A DNA stretch of 64,000 bases from Agromyces aureus (GCF_001660485.1 NZ_CP013979.1:3534001-3598000), one strand, 5' to 3'; positions 1 through 9,369 are shown, counted from the first letter of the stretch. Made by a program: numbers and translations. The notes: a model not told the origin generated them from the sequence alone.

Positions 1-2
1 GC

Positions 3-818
3 TCAGCCACGGCTTCCACTCTGCCACGCTCCGACGACGTCGAGGGCGCGGCGCGTGGCCCGCACGTCGTGCACGCGGACGCCCCAGGCACCGGCCTGCG
101 CCGAGAGCGCGCTGACCACGGCCGTCGGCAGGTCGCGTTCGGCCATGTCGGCATCGTCGGGCAGCAGCGAGCCGATGAATCGCTTGCGCGAGGCGCCGAT
201 CAGTACCGGCAGCCCGAGCGCGGCGAGCACGTCGAGACGACCGAGCACCTGCCAGTTCTGCTCGCCCGTCTTCGAGAACCCGAGGCCGGGGTCGAGGATG
301 ATGCGGTCGGCGGCGACACCCGCGGCCTGCAGCACGTCGACCCGCTGGGCGAGTTCGTCGCGCACCTCGACGGCGATGTCGGCGTAGGTGTTGAGCACGT
401 CCATGCGATCGGAGTGCCCGCGCCAGTGCATGGCGACGTAGAGCGCGCCCGTGTCGGCGACGGCCGGCACCATCGCCGGGTCTGCGAGCCCCGCCGAGAC
501 GTCGTTGATGATCTCGGCGCCGGCCTCGACCGCGGCGAGGGCGGTGCCGGCGCGCATGGTGTCGACGCTCACCCGGATGCCCCGGCGCGCGAACTCGCGC
601 ACGACGGGCACCACGCGACGCAGCTCCTCGTCGGGTGCGACCCGGGCGGCGCCGGGTCGCGTGGACTCGCCTCCGACGTCGAGGAGGTCGGCGCCCTCGG
701 CGACGAGCTCGAGGCCGTGGGCGATCGCCCGCTCGGCGTCGAAGAACTCGCCGCCGTCGCTGAACGAGTCGGGCGTCACGTTGACGACGCCCATGATGAG
801 CGTGCCCACGCCGGTCAC
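3..818 (-). CDS. folP: dihydropteroate synthase
   Basis: Condenses p-aminobenzoate with dihydropterin pyrophosphate in cytosolic folate synthesis; this is the sulfonamide target. The 271 residues carry the family motifs in order: NVTPDSFSDGG (13-23), DVGGESTRPG (47-56), SVDT (84-87), IINDVSAG (103-110), LDPGLGFSK (175-183) and GASRKRFIG (208-216). That is the complete TIM-barrel set at normal length. The GTG start overlaps the folE stop as GTGA, so the two are translationally coupled. An in-frame extension upstream lies inside folE and was rejected. The stop is 3 nt from the left edge; downstream folB/folK would be expected outside the window. Confidence 0.95.
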   Translation of the reverse strand: MTGVGTLIMGVVNVTPDSFSDGGEFFDAERAIAHGLELVAEGADLLDVGGESTRPGAARVAPDEELRRVVPVVREFARRGIRVSVDTMRAGTALAAVEAGAEIINDVSAGLADPAMVPAVADTGALYVAMHWRGHSDRMDVLNTYADIAVEVRDELAQRVDVLQAAGVAADRIILDPGLGFSKTGEQNWQVLGRLDVLAALGLPVLIGASRKRFIGSLLPDDADMAERDLPTAVVSALSAQAGAWGVRVHDVRATRRALDVVGAWQSGSRG

Positions 819-1408
819 GCGGCGACGCCCCCGATGAGGGCGATGATCTCGGCGCGGGCCGCGGCCTCGGTGAGCGCGCCGCGCGCGACGACCGTGATCG
901 TCGAGCTGCGCTCCTGACGCGAGCCGCGGGTGGTCACGCATCGGTGCTGGGCGTCGAGGACGACGAGCACGCCCCTGGGTTCGAGGCCGGTCTCGAGCGC
1001 GTCGGCGATCTCCTCGGCGAGCCGCTCCTGCAACTGCGGCCGGGCCGCGAGCGTGTCGACCACCGCGGGGATGCGTCCGAGGCCGACGACCCGGTCGCCG
1101 GGCAGGTAGGCGACGTGCGCGGTGCCGACGAAGGGCAGCAGGTGGTGCTCGCACACCGAGCGGAACGCGAGATCGCGGAGCACCACGGCGTCGGAGGTCG
1201 CGGGTGCCCCGGACTCCGAGGTGCCGACGGGCACCGCGTCGGCCAGATGGCTCAGCGGGTCGACCTCAAGGCCGCCGAAGAAGTCCGCGTAGGCCTCGGC
1301 GACCCGTGCAGGGGTGCGCCGGAGGCCGGCCCGCTCTGGATCTTCGCCGATCGCGACGAGGATCTCGAGCACGGCTCGTTCGATGCGCTCGGTGTCGACA
1401 CCGGCCAT
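815..1408 (-). CDS. folE: GTP cyclohydrolase I
   Basis: Catalyses the first step of folate synthesis, GTP to dihydroneopterin triphosphate. The 197 residues contain CEHH (86-89) and HRCVTTRG (155-162), so the zinc ligands C86, H89 and C157 are all present. The sequence upstream reads GAGAGGGTGCAC before the ATG at 1408, giving a well-spaced Shine-Dalgarno. The GTG two codons earlier (1414) would leave no spacing and is less likely. It lies 37 nt after ftsH and overlaps folP by 4 nt, inside a hpt-ftsH-folE-folP operon. Confidence 0.95.
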   Translation of the reverse strand: MAGVDTERIERAVLEILVAIGEDPERAGLRRTPARVAEAYADFFGGLEVDPLSHLADAVPVGTSESGAPATSDAVVLRDLAFRSVCEHHLLPFVGTAHVAYLPGDRVVGLGRIPAVVDTLAARPQLQERLAEEIADALETGLEPRGVLVVLDAQHRCVTTRGSRQERSSTITVVARGALTEAAARAEIIALIGGVAA

Positions 1409-1445
1409 GTGCACCCTCTCAGGTCGGCGCGGAGTCCGCGGCGGG

Positions 1446-3464
1446 CTAGGCCGTCGCGGGCCGCGGGTTCTGGCGCGGTGCGCGCTTGGAGGCGGGCTCC
1501 TCGATCGGGGTGTCCTCGGAGTCCACGCCGCCGTCGACCATGCCCTCGTCGATCGGCAGCTTGTCTTCGGGGAACGTGATCGGCGGGATGTTCGAGACGG
1601 GCCGCTTCTCGCTCGAGAGCCACTGGGGGCGCTCGGGCAGCTTGCGCACGTTCGTGAAGATCTCGGCGATCTGGTTGTGGTCGAGCGTCTCGTGCTCGAG
1701 CAGCTCGGCTGCCAGCCGGTCGAGGATGTCGCGATTGTCGTTCAGCACCTGCCACGCCTCGTCGTGCGCCTGCTCGATGAGCGCCCGCACCTCGCCGTCG
1801 ACGCGCATCGCGATCTCCTCGGAGTAGTCGCGCTGGTGGCCCATGTCACGGCCGAGGAAGACCTCGCCCTGCGCCTGTCCGAGCTTGACCGCGCCGACGG
1901 TCGAGCTCATGCCGTACTCGGTCACCATCCGTCGAGCCGTCGACGTGGCCTTCTCGATGTCGTTCGAGGCGCCGGTCGAGGGATCGTGGAACACGATCTC
2001 CTCCGCGACGCGGCCGCCCATGGCGTAGGCGAGCTGGTCGAGCAGCTCGTTGCGCGAGACCGAGTACTTGTCTTCGAGCGGGAGCACCATCGTGTAGCCC
2101 AGAGCGCGACCGCGCGGCAGGATCGTGATCTTCGTGACGGGGTCGGTGTAGTTCATCGCCGCCGCGGCGAGGGCGTGGCCGCCCTCGTGGTACGCCGTGA
2201 TGAGCTTCTCCTTGTCCTTCATGACGCGCGATCGGCGCTGCGGACCGGCGATCACGCGGTCGACGGCCTCGTCGAGCGCGCGGTTGTCGATGAGCTGCGC
2301 GTTCGAGCGGGCCGTGAGCAGTGCGGCCTCGTTGAGCACGTTCGCGAGGTCGGCGCCGGTGAAGCCCGGCGTCTTGCGAGCGAGCACCTCGAGGTCGACG
2401 CCCTTCGCGAGCGGCTTGCCCTTCGAGTGCACCTCGAGGATGCGGTGGCGACCCTTGAGGTCGGGCGCGTCGACGCCGATCTGGCGGTCGAAGCGGCCTG
2501 GGCGCAGCAGCGCGGGGTCGAGGATGTCGGGGCGGTTCGTCGCCGCGATGAGGATGACATTGGTCTTGGGGTCGAAGCCGTCCATCTCGACGAGCAGCTG
2601 GTTCAGCGTCTGCTCGCGCTCGTCGTGGCCGCCGCCCATGCCGGCGCCGCGGTGGCGACCGACGGCGTCGATCTCGTCGACGAAGATGATGGCCGGCGCG
2701 TTCTGCTTGGCCTGGTCGAAGAGGTCGCGCACGCGGCTCGCGCCGACGCCCACGAACATCTCGACGAAGTCGGAGCCCGAGATCGAGTAGAAGGGCACGC
2801 CCGCCTCACCCGCGACGGCGCGGGCGAGCAGGGTCTTGCCGGTGCCGGGAGGGCCGTAGAGCAGTACACCCTTCGGGATGCGCGCGCCGACGGCCTGGAA
2901 CTTCGCGGGCTCCTTGAGGAAGTCCTTGATCTCCTCGAGCTCCTCGATGGCCTCGTCACTGCCGGCGACGTCGTCGAAGGTGACCTTCGGGCTCTCCTTG
3001 GTGACCAGCTTCGCCTTGGACTTGCCGAACTGCATGACCTTGCTGCCGCCGCCCTGCATGCCCGAGAGCATGATCCAGAAGAAGAGGCCGATGAGCACGA
3101 GCGGCAGGAGGATGCCGAGCATCGAGAGGAACCAGTTCGGCTGCGGGACCTCGTCGTTGAAGCCGTCCTTCGGGTTGGCGGCGTCGATCGCGGCCACCAC
3201 GTCGGCGCCGCGGGGCGTCACGTAGTAGAACTGCACCTGCTTGCCGAACTCGTCGTCGGCCTTCGTGAGCGTGAGGTCGACCCGGTTCTCGCCGTCGACC
3301 ATCTTCGCCGAGGCGACCTTGTCGTCCTGCAGGAACTCGAGGCCCTGCTGCGTCGACACCTCTTTGAAACCGGAGGCGGTGATCAGGCTCGTCCCGATCC
3401 AGACGGCGACGATGGCCAGCAGGATGTAGATGATCGGCCCGCGCAGGATCTTCTTCATGTTCAT
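1446..3464 (-). CDS. ftsH: ATP-dependent zinc metalloprotease FtsH
   Basis: Membrane-anchored AAA+ protease that degrades misfolded membrane and regulatory proteins. It has 672 residues. Two membrane segments (about 11-30 and 113-133) bracket an extracytoplasmic domain. They are followed by Walker A GPPGTGKT (204-211), Walker B VDEID (262-266), the arginine-finger region RPGRFDR (321-327) and the zinc-site motif HEGGH (426-430). The C-terminal 60 residues are charged and Pro-rich, as in actinobacterial FtsH. Two ATGs six nt apart are possible starts; the second has the better AGGA spacing. The hpt-ftsH-folE order is conserved in actinobacteria (family knowledge). Confidence 0.97.
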   Translation of the reverse strand: MNMKKILRGPIIYILLAIVAVWIGTSLITASGFKEVSTQQGLEFLQDDKVASAKMVDGENRVDLTLTKADDEFGKQVQFYYVTPRGADVVAAIDAANPKDGFNDEVPQPNWFLSMLGILLPLVLIGLFFWIMLSGMQGGGSKVMQFGKSKAKLVTKESPKVTFDDVAGSDEAIEELEEIKDFLKEPAKFQAVGARIPKGVLLYGPPGTGKTLLARAVAGEAGVPFYSISGSDFVEMFVGVGASRVRDLFDQAKQNAPAIIFVDEIDAVGRHRGAGMGGGHDEREQTLNQLLVEMDGFDPKTNVILIAATNRPDILDPALLRPGRFDRQIGVDAPDLKGRHRILEVHSKGKPLAKGVDLEVLARKTPGFTGADLANVLNEAALLTARSNAQLIDNRALDEAVDRVIAGPQRRSRVMKDKEKLITAYHEGGHALAAAAMNYTDPVTKITILPRGRALGYTMVLPLEDKYSVSRNELLDQLAYAMGGRVAEEIVFHDPSTGASNDIEKATSTARRMVTEYGMSSTVGAVKLGQAQGEVFLGRDMGHQRDYSEEIAMRVDGEVRALIEQAHDEAWQVLNDNRDILDRLAAELLEHETLDHNQIAEIFTNVRKLPERPQWLSSEKRPVSNIPPITFPEDKLPIDEGMVDGGVDSEDTPIEEPASKRAPRQNPRPATA

Positions 3465-3563
3465 GGTCCTGCAAGGCTACCTCGGCGTCGCCGAGCGTCG
3501 CCCGTATGTTCGCTGTGGGCTGGATCAGGCTGCGACGACGGGCTCGCGCGCCCGCCCCGGCCG

Positions 3564-4115
3564 TCAGGAGTAGACGTGCGGCGCGAGGATCGCCACGTCG
3601 CGCAGGTTGCGGTAGCGCTCGGCGTAGTCGAGGCCGTAGCCCACGACGAACTGGTTCGGGATGTCGAAGCCGAGGTACTTGACGTCGATCTCGACCTTCG
3701 CGGCGTCGGGCTTGCGCAGCAGCGCGCAGATCTCGATCGAGGCCGCGCCACGGGATTCGAGGTTCTCGAGCAGCCACGAGAGCGTCAGGCCCGAGTCGAT
3801 GATGTCCTCCGCGATGAGCACGTGCCGCCCGGTGAGGTCGGTGTCGAGGTCCTTCATGATCTTGACGACGCCCGACGACTTCGTGCCGGCGCCGTAGCTC
3901 GAGACCGCCATCCAGTCCATGCTGAGGTGCGTGCGCAGCTCGCGCGCGAGGTCGGCCATGACCATGACCGCACCCTTCAGCACGCCGACGAGCAGCAGGT
4001 CCTCGCCCTCGTAGTCGGCCTCGATGCGACGGGCGAGCTCGGCGAGCTTGGCGTGGATCTCGGCTTCGGTGACGAGCACCTCGGTCAGGTCGGCTTCGAT
4101 CTCGCTCGCGTACAT
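3564..4115 (-). CDS. hpt: hypoxanthine phosphoribosyltransferase
   Basis: Salvages hypoxanthine and guanine to IMP and GMP using PRPP in the cytosol. The 183 residues include the PPi loop GVLKGA (44-49) and the PRPP-binding signature EDIIDSGLT (103-111). The start at 4115 follows a strong AGGAGG Shine-Dalgarno (CCAGGAGGAGCGCCC); a longer frame reaching 4253 has no support. It sits between tilS and ftsH on the same strand, the usual actinobacterial arrangement. A TAGGCT hexamer near 4187-4192 could be its own -10 box. Confidence 0.94.
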   Translation of the reverse strand: MYASEIEADLTEVLVTEAEIHAKLAELARRIEADYEGEDLLLVGVLKGAVMVMADLARELRTHLSMDWMAVSSYGAGTKSSGVVKIMKDLDTDLTGRHVLIAEDIIDSGLTLSWLLENLESRGAASIEICALLRKPDAAKVEIDVKYLGFDIPNQFVVGYGLDYAERYRNLRDVAILAPHVYS

Positions 4116-4298
4116 GGGCGCTCCTCCTGGGCGGGGTGTGGTCAGGGGCCCGTGCATCGAGGGTGTTCGACGAACGGATGCCACGAGCCTAATCGCACGA
4201 GCCCGAGGCCGACCTGCCCGATCGGGGCGGGGTTCCGCCGGGATCGTGCTCATGTGATGCCCCGGCGTCGCGGCCGTCGGCCTTCGGGCGGAACCGGC

Positions 4299-5360
4299 TC
4301 AGTGGTCGTGCGGCAGCACCTCGGTCGAGCCCGTCGTCGAGAACACGACGTAGCGGCCGGCGCGGGTCGCGCGCACGCTGCCCGGCAGGTCGAGTGGGCC
4401 CTGGCCGTGCCAGTCGGTGACGAGCCGAGCGACCTCGAGGGTCTGCACCCGCGAGAGCGAGACGCCGAACTCGCTGCCGATCACGTGCCGGATGATGCGC
4501 TGGCGCAGGGCCGCCGGGTTCGCGGCGAGCACCCCGACCGACACCGCGATGCCGGCCTCGGCGGGCTCGCAGATCTCCTCGATGAGCTCCTCGATCTGGG
4601 CCTCGAACGCGTCGTCGTCTTCACGCAACTGCTCGGCGGTGCGCACGAGCGCCTCGGCGATGCCGGGCCCGAGCTCGGCCTCGAGCACGGGCAGCACGCG
4701 CTCGCGCACGCGCACCCGCGCATAGGAGGGGTCGGCGTTGTGCGGGTCGTGCCACGGCTCGAGTCCGGCGTCGGCGCACGCCTCGAGGGTCGTCGCGCGC
4801 CGGATGCCGAGCAGCGGCCGCGCGTAGCGCCCCGAGTGGGCGGGCATGCCCGCGAGGCTCGCGGCGCCCGATCCGCGTGCGAGGCCGAGCAGCACGGTCT
4901 CGGCCTGGTCGTCGAGCGTGTGCCCGAGCAGTACGCACGCGGCATCCGTCGACCGTGCAGCCTCGTCGAGCGCGGCGTAGCGGGCGCGGCGGGCGGATGC
5001 CTCGGGGCCGCCCTCGCCGTCGACCTCGACGCGCTGCACGAGCACTGGGTCGAGCCCGAGGTCGCTCGCCTGGGCCGCCGCGCGCGCCGCGACCTCGGCG
5101 GACCCGGCCTGCAGCCCGTGGTCGACGATCACGGCGCCAGCGCGAAGCCCGGCCCGCGGCGCCTCGAAGGCGGTGGCCGCGGCGAGCGCGAGCGAATCCG
5201 GCCCTCCCGACAGCGCCACGAGCACGAGCGGCGCGGCGCCATCAGCGGTCGGCAGCACGGCGCGCACCGCCCGTCGGACGTCGGCGATCGACGGAGTCAG
5301 ACGCGGACGACGGCTCGTCGCGGCATCCGTCGACTCGTCCGGTTCGGTGGCAGGAGGCAT
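4299..5360 (-). CDS. tilS: tRNA(Ile)-lysidine synthase
   Basis: ATP-dependent N-type PP-loop enzyme that converts the tRNA-Ile CAU wobble cytidine to lysidine. The 353 residues carry the PP-loop SGGPDS (51-56), VDHGLQ (79-84), [10 protein letters not shown] (146-155) and [11 protein letters not shown] (162-172), the family signatures. It is the short actinobacterial form, without the long C-terminal domain of the E. coli protein. It is divergent from ppa. No Shine-Dalgarno precedes the ATG; instead TAAGGT ends 6 nt upstream, suggesting a leaderless transcript. Confidence 0.92.
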   Translation of the reverse strand: MPPATEPDESTDAATSRRPRLTPSIADVRRAVRAVLPTADGAAPLVLVALSGGPDSLALAAATAFEAPRAGLRAGAVIVDHGLQAGSAEVAARAAAQASDLGLDPVLVQRVEVDGEGGPEASARRARYAALDEAARSTDAACVLLGHTLDDQAETVLLGLARGSGAASLAGMPAHSGRYARPLLGIRRATTLEACADAGLEPWHDPHNADPSYARVRVRERVLPVLEAELGPGIAEALVRTAEQLREDDDAFEAQIEELIEEICEPAEAGIAVSVGVLAANPAALRQRIIRHVIGSEFGVSLSRVQTLEVARLVTDWHGQGPLDLPGSVRATRAGRYVVFSTTGSTEVLPHDH

Positions 5361-5366
5361 CGAGTA

Positions 5367-5372
5367 ACCTTA
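5367..5372 (-). promoter_or_regulatory. -10 box of tilS, leaderless
   Basis: The minus strand reads TAAGGT, then six bases, then the tilS ATG. A start point 6-7 nt after the hexamer would fall on the start codon. No convincing -35 is visible 17 nt upstream. Confidence 0.45.
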
Positions 5373-5452
5373 TTCCGCCGATCGCGGCCGGGCACCCGAA
5401 GCGGGTTCCCGGCGCACGTGACACCGAGCTTCCGACATCAAGGAGAACCCAC

Positions 5453-5938
5453 ATGGGCGAGTACGCCGCCGTCATCGAGATCCCCAAGGGGAGCCGCAAC
5501 AAGTTCGAGGTCGACCACGAGACCGGCCGGGTGTTCCTCGACCGCGTGCTCTACACGACCTTCGTGTACCCGACCGACTACGGCTACTTCGAGAACACGC
5601 TCGGCCTCGACGGCGACCCCGTCGACGTGCTCGTGCTGCTCGACTACCCGCTGTACCCAGGCGTGGGCGTCAAGGTGCGCCCCGTCGGCGTCTTCAACAT
5701 GACCGACGACGGCGGCAGCGACGCCAAGGTCATCGCGGTGCCGGCCGGCGACCCTCGCTGGAACCACATCCAGGACGTCGACTCGATCCCCGAGTTCACC
5801 CGCAAGGAGATCGAGCACTTCTTCGAGCACTACAAGGACCTCGAGCCCGGCAAGTGGGTCAAGACCGAGGGCTGGGGCGACGCCGCAGAGGCCGAGGCGA
5901 TCATCCAGGCCGGCATCGAGGCGTTCCCGGGTCACTGA
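5453..5938 (+). CDS. ppa: inorganic pyrophosphatase (family I)
   Basis: Hydrolyses pyrophosphate released by biosynthetic reactions, a soluble Mg-dependent enzyme. The 161 residues match the family I core; the metal-binding signature DGDPVDVL spans 53-60, with [11 protein letters not shown] upstream (35-45). The ATG at 5453 follows AAGGAG at good spacing. It is divergent from tilS and is followed by a perfect 17-bp hairpin. I see nothing unusual in it. Confidence 0.96.
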   Translation: MGEYAAVIEIPKGSRNKFEVDHETGRVFLDRVLYTTFVYPTDYGYFENTLGLDGDPVDVLVLLDYPLYPGVGVKVRPVGVFNMTDDGGSDAKVIAVPAGDPRWNHIQDVDSIPEFTRKEIEHFFEHYKDLEPGKWVKTEGWGDAAEAEAIIQAGIEAFPGH

Positions 5939-5984
5939 GGCCCAGGGTCATCGAGACCGAGCGGATGCCGCGGCATCCGTGAAC

Positions 5985-6021
5985 CCGAAGGGGGCGAGCC
6001 GTGACGGCTCGCCCCCTTCGG
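5985..6021. terminator. bidirectional hairpin terminator of ppa
   Basis: A perfect 17-bp inverted repeat (arms 5985-6001 and 6005-6021) closes over a 3-nt loop, between ppa and the converging NlpC/P60 gene. No U-run follows, as is common in high-GC actinobacteria. Confidence 0.7.
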
Positions 6022-6035
6022 CGTCCGCTTGGTCC

Positions 6036-6125
6036 GCCGGTCGAGGAGGCGCGCCAGCGACGTCTCGAGACCAGCGGATGCCGCGTGCGGGCGCTGGTCT
6101 CGAGACGCTTCGCTCCTCGACCGGC
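6036..6125. repeat. large imperfect palindrome, REP-like element
   Basis: Outer arms 6036-6048 and 6113-6125 (GCCGGTCGAGGAG and its complement) and inner arms 6061-6075 and 6093-6107 (CGTCTCGAGACCAGC and its complement) form a roughly 90-nt stem with an internal bulge. It lies just past the stop of the NlpC/P60 gene. Similar TCGAGGAG...CTCGAGAC elements are dispersed in Microbacteriaceae genomes, by my recollection; no second copy was noticed in this window. Confidence 0.6.
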
Positions 6126-6134
6126 GAGGATCCG

Positions 6135-7445
6135 TCAGCCGGTGGGGCGGGCCGCCGCCGAGGGCGAGCCCCAGATGAAGTACTCGCGCACGGGCACGCC
6201 CTCGCGGGGTGCCTCGAGGATCCGTCCGCCGCCGAGGTAGATGGCGACGTGGTAGTAGTCGCCGCCTCCGCCCCAGAAGAGCAGGTCGCCGCGCTGGATC
6301 TGCGAGAGCGGCACGCCCTTGCCCTGCCCCGCGAGCGTGCGGTACTGGTTCGTCGCCGAGTGGGTTCCGATGCCGACGCCGACCGACGCGTACGCCGCTC
6401 GGGTCAGACCCGAGCAGTCCCACACGTCGGGGCCGGCGCCGCCGAGACGGTACGGCTCGCCGAGCTGCTGGCTCGCGAACCAGATGGCGCCTTCGACCGC
6501 ACTCGAGTTCGGCGGGGCGACGGCGCCGCCGCCCGAACCACCGGAACCGCCGGAACCGCCTGAGCCGCCGCTCGATCCCCCGCCGGAGCTCCCCGAGCCG
6601 CCGGCCGCGGCCTCGGCAGCCGCGCGCGCCGCCGCCTCGGCGGCCGCCGCCGCGGCGGCAGCGGCCGCAGCCGCCTCGCGCGCCTGGCCTTCGGCCCGCT
6701 CGCGCTCGAGCTCGGCGGTCGTTCCCTGCAGGCTCGCGAGCTGCGCGTAGAGCTCCTGGGAGCGCTGCTGCTGCTCGGCCACGGCGGCGTTCGCGGCATC
6801 CGCTGCGGCGGAGGCCTCGTCGGCACGGGCCTCGGCGAGGCCTGCCAGGCGCTCGCGCTCGGCCGCGGCATCCGCTGCCTGGGCCCGGAGCGCATCGGCC
6901 GTGTTGCGATCGCTCGTGGCCTGCTCGTAGAGGTCGTTCGCCTGCTCGCCGAGCTTGGACGCCATGCCCAGCTGCTGCAGGAGCTTCGACGCGTCATCGC
7001 CCGAGAGCACGAGCTCGGCCGAGAGGTCGTTGCCCGCGGTCTTCGCGAGGTGCGCGGCGAGGAGTCCGGCGCGCATCTTGGAGATCTCGGCGACCGCGTC
7101 GGCCTCGTCGGCCTGGGTCGCGAGCTTCTGCTCTCGGTCGGCCGCACGATCGCGCTCGTCGACGGCGACCCGCCACGCCTCGTCGGCGCGCATCGACGCC
7201 TCGGCCGCGACATCCGCCGCCGTCTGCAGTCCGGCGAGCAACTCGCCGACGCGATCGATCTCGGCCTGCTTGGTCTGCTCGTTCGCCTTGGCCTGCTCGA
7301 TGTCGCTCCACGACGGATAGTCGGGATCGGCCATCGCCGGGCCGCCGGCCGCCGCGACCGAGGCCGCGACCGCACCGACCGCGACGGTCGAGAACAGCGT
7401 CGCCGGCTTCACCCGCGAGAGCGGCCTGGTGCGGTTGTCATCCAA
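6135..7445 (-). CDS. secreted NlpC/P60 peptidoglycan hydrolase with coiled coil
   Basis: Probable DL-endopeptidase that cuts peptidoglycan stem peptides (RipA/RipC-like). With a TTG start at 7445 it has 436 residues: signal peptide (about 1-38), a long Ala/Glu-rich coiled coil (about 45-275), a Gly/Ser linker and a C-terminal NlpC/P60 domain. The catalytic Cys is C344 in DCSGL and the His is H399 in YYHVAIY. TTG is chosen because GGGGGA lies 6 nt upstream and no other start precedes the signal peptide. The start overlaps the stop of the upstream M23 gene by 8 nt. Mature N termini of both proteins share a DYPSW...AKAN motif. Confidence 0.88.
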   Translation of the reverse strand: MDDNRTRPLSRVKPATLFSTVAVGAVAASVAAAGGPAMADPDYPSWSDIEQAKANEQTKQAEIDRVGELLAGLQTAADVAAEASMRADEAWRVAVDERDRAADREQKLATQADEADAVAEISKMRAGLLAAHLAKTAGNDLSAELVLSGDDASKLLQQLGMASKLGEQANDLYEQATSDRNTADALRAQAADAAAERERLAGLAEARADEASAAADAANAAVAEQQQRSQELYAQLASLQGTTAELERERAEGQAREAAAAAAAAAAAAEAAARAAAEAAAGGSGSSGGGSSGGSGGSGGSGGSGGGAVAPPNSSAVEGAIWFASQQLGEPYRLGGAGPDVWDCSGLTRAAYASVGVGIGTHSATNQYRTLAGQGKGVPLSQIQRGDLLFWGGGGDYYHVAIYLGGGRILEAPREGVPVREYFIWGSPSAAARPTG

Positions 7446-8733
7446 GTCGGATCCCCCGATCGGCCATGAACGGCAGCGGGTTGATGCGGCTGCCGCCCAC
7501 GAAGACCTCGAAGTGCAGGTGGCAGCCGGTGGATGCACCCGTCGTGCCGCTCGAGGCGATGTTCTGCCCGGCGTCGACCCACTGGCCGGCACTCACGAAC
7601 GTGCCGCCCTCCCGGATGTGCGCGTAGCCGGTCCACACGCCGCCGCCGTGGTCGATCTGCACGTAGTTGCCGTACGTGCCCGACCATCCGGCGAAGCGCA
7701 CGACGCCGCCGTTCGCCGCGTAGATCGGAGCGGAGCATCCCGTGCCGAGGTCGACGGCGTAGTGGAAGCTGCCCGAGCAACCGCCACCCGAGCAGATCGA
7801 GGATCGCGGCCCGTACGTGCCCGTGATGCCGCCGTTGGCGGGCTTCGCCCACCCCGAACCCACCACGGCACCGGCCGAGCCGCCCGACTGCATGGCCGCG
7901 CGGATCTGCTCCTCGGCGAGCTTGCGGAGCCGCTCCTCCTCGGCCTTGCGGACGCGCTCGCCCTCCTCGTAGGCCGCGGAGGTCTTGGCCTCGGTGTCCT
8001 GCAGGAACAACAGCTGCTGGTCGAGCTCGATCTTCTTCGCCTCTGACTCCGCGAGTGCGGCCTCGGCAGCGGCCTGCGCCTCCTGCGCGGCGACGAGGGC
8101 CGCCTCCGCGGCGATGCGGAGTTCCTCGCGCTCACTCCGCGCGACCTCGGCCTGCCCAGCGAGCGAGCTCGCCGTGTTGGCCGCCTCGTTGGCGCCGTCG
8201 TAGATGGCGGACGTGCGCTCGACCATCTTCTCCATGCTGCCCAGCCTGCCGAGCAGCGTCTCGGTCGCGACCGAGTCGCCCGCGTCGAGGAACAGCGTGA
8301 TGCCGACGTCGGTGTTGCCCGTGCGGTAGAGCTGCGCGGCGACCTGCCCGGCGTTCGCCTCGGCCTTGGCGGCCTCCTGCGCCGCGGCATCCGCCTGCGC
8401 CTGGATCTGGTCGGCGCGCAGGACCGCGTCGTCGTACTTCTGCTGGGCGACGAAGAGCTCATCGGTGCGTTTCTCCGCCTCGGCGCGGGTGACCTCGACG
8501 TTCGTCTCGAGTTGGGCGATGAGCGACGTGATCTGCTGCACGGCTGCTGCGGCCGCCGCAGTGTTCGCCTTCGCGGCCTGCAGGTCGTCCCACGACGGGT
8601 AGTCGACGGCCCACGCCGACGGCGGCGTCGAGACCGGCTGCACCACCCCCACGAGCGCAGCGGCGAGCACCGCGAGTCCCGCGATGAAGCGGCGGGTGCG
8701 GGCGGTCGACGTGCGTGAAGTGGTCTGTTCCAT
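7438..8733 (-). CDS. secreted M23 family metallopeptidase with coiled coil
   Basis: Predicted zinc endopeptidase (LytM/EnvC type) acting on peptidoglycan cross-bridges, or an activator of other hydrolases. The 431 residues comprise a signal peptide ending near AWA (about 42), a coiled coil over about 50-290 and a C-terminal M23 domain. Zinc-site motifs are intact: HYAVD gives H324 and D328, and HLH spans 405-407. EnvC-type regulators often lose these residues, so this one is probably catalytic. It is first in a two-gene operon with the NlpC/P60 hydrolase, which suggests coordinated cell separation. Confidence 0.9.
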   Translation of the reverse strand: MEQTTSRTSTARTRRFIAGLAVLAAALVGVVQPVSTPPSAWAVDYPSWDDLQAAKANTAAAAAAVQQITSLIAQLETNVEVTRAEAEKRTDELFVAQQKYDDAVLRADQIQAQADAAAQEAAKAEANAGQVAAQLYRTGNTDVGITLFLDAGDSVATETLLGRLGSMEKMVERTSAIYDGANEAANTASSLAGQAEVARSEREELRIAAEAALVAAQEAQAAAEAALAESEAKKIELDQQLLFLQDTEAKTSAAYEEGERVRKAEEERLRKLAEEQIRAAMQSGGSAGAVVGSGWAKPANGGITGTYGPRSSICSGGGCSGSFHYAVDLGTGCSAPIYAANGGVVRFAGWSGTYGNYVQIDHGGGVWTGYAHIREGGTFVSAGQWVDAGQNIASSGTTGASTGCHLHFEVFVGGSRINPLPFMADRGIRLG

Positions 8734-8898
8734 GGATGTCGTGCGGGCGTGCGAGGCCCGTCGCTCCTCAGTTCTCCGCGTAGGGTGGCAGGCTCACCAT
8801 AGGCACGCCTCGAGCGCGATTCGGGCATTTCGGCGCGCGTGTGGCGGATGCCGCAGCCACCGTCGCGAGCGGTCGAAACCGACCGCGCCGGCCTCGTT

Positions 8899-8927
8899 TT
8901 GCCATTCTGCGAAACGTCTCGTATGCT
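8899..8927 (+). promoter_or_regulatory. promoter of tRNA cluster
   Basis: TTGCCA (8899-8904), a 17-nt spacer and TATGCT (8922-8927) form a near-consensus sigma-70-type promoter. It ends 36 nt before tRNA-Glu and reads toward the tRNA genes. Confidence 0.75.
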
Positions 8928-8962
8928 TGCTTCTCGGCGGTCATGCCCCAGGCAAGACCTCC

Positions 8963-9035
8963 GGCCCCATCGTTTAGTGGCCTAGGACACCGCCCTTTCA
9001 CGGCGGCAGCACGGGTTCGAATCCCGTTGGGGTCA
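8963..9035 (+). tRNA. tRNA-Glu (UUC)
   Basis: A 73-nt cloverleaf. Acceptor arms GGCCCCA and TGGGGTC pair with one G-U. The anticodon stem CCGCC/GGCGG holds loop CTTTCAC with anticodon TTC, and the T loop is TTCGAAT. CCA is not encoded. Confidence 0.95.
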
Positions 9036-9120
9036 CTCACGAAGGTCAAAATCTGAAGGTCGAAAGCCACTCAGAACATCACGTACAATTGAATAGCTTC
9101 ACCGTGCGAAAGCACATCGA

Positions 9121-9194
9121 GGCCCTGTAGCGCAGTTGGTTAGCGTGCCGCCCTGTCACGGCGGAGGTCGCGGGTTCAAGTCCCGTCAGGGTCG
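9121..9194 (+). tRNA. tRNA-Asp (GUC)
   Basis: A 74-nt cloverleaf. Acceptor arms GGCCCTG and CAGGGTC pair with one G-U. The anticodon loop CTGTCAC gives GTC, the T loop is TTCAAGT and the discriminator is G. TACAAT near 9083, upstream, may be an extra -10 box. Confidence 0.95.
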
Positions 9195-9204
9195 CTCAGG
9201 CGAC

Positions 9205-9235
9205 AAGCCCTTTCCCTTACGAGAGAAGGGGCTTT
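9205..9235 (+). terminator. hairpin after tRNA-Asp
   Basis: Arms 9205-9214 and 9225-9234 pair with one mismatch and are followed by a pyrimidine-rich stretch. It lies between tRNA-Asp and tRNA-Phe, so it may be a terminator or a processing stem. Confidence 0.5.
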
Positions 9236-9264
9236 CTCCTTATTCAGGCTCCATTCGAGCCTGA

Positions 9265-9340
9265 GGCTCTGTAGCTCAGTTGGTAGAGCGCACGACTGAA
9301 AATCGTGAGGTCACGGGATCGACGCCCGTCGGAGCCACCA
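9265..9340 (+). tRNA. tRNA-Phe (GAA)
   Basis: A 73-nt cloverleaf with an encoded 3' CCA (9338-9340). Acceptor arms GGCTCTG and CGGAGCC pair with one G-U. The anticodon loop TGAAAAT gives GAA. It is third in a Glu-Asp-Phe cluster, a common actinobacterial order. Confidence 0.95.
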
Positions 9341-9342
9341 CC

Positions 9343-9369
9343 AGCCCCCGGTTCGCCGGGGGCTTTTTT
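9343..9369 (+). terminator. rho-independent terminator of tRNA cluster
   Basis: Nine-bp arms (9343-9351 and 9356-9364) close over the tetraloop TTCG and run into six Ts. This is a textbook intrinsic terminator 2 nt after the tRNA-Phe CCA. Confidence 0.9.

Noticed and set aside
1314..5702. Very long open frame (over 1400 codons) on the plus strand opposite tilS-hpt-ftsH
   Set aside because: It is antisense to well-identified genes, rich in Arg/Gly/His/Val without domains, and arises from the high GC content.
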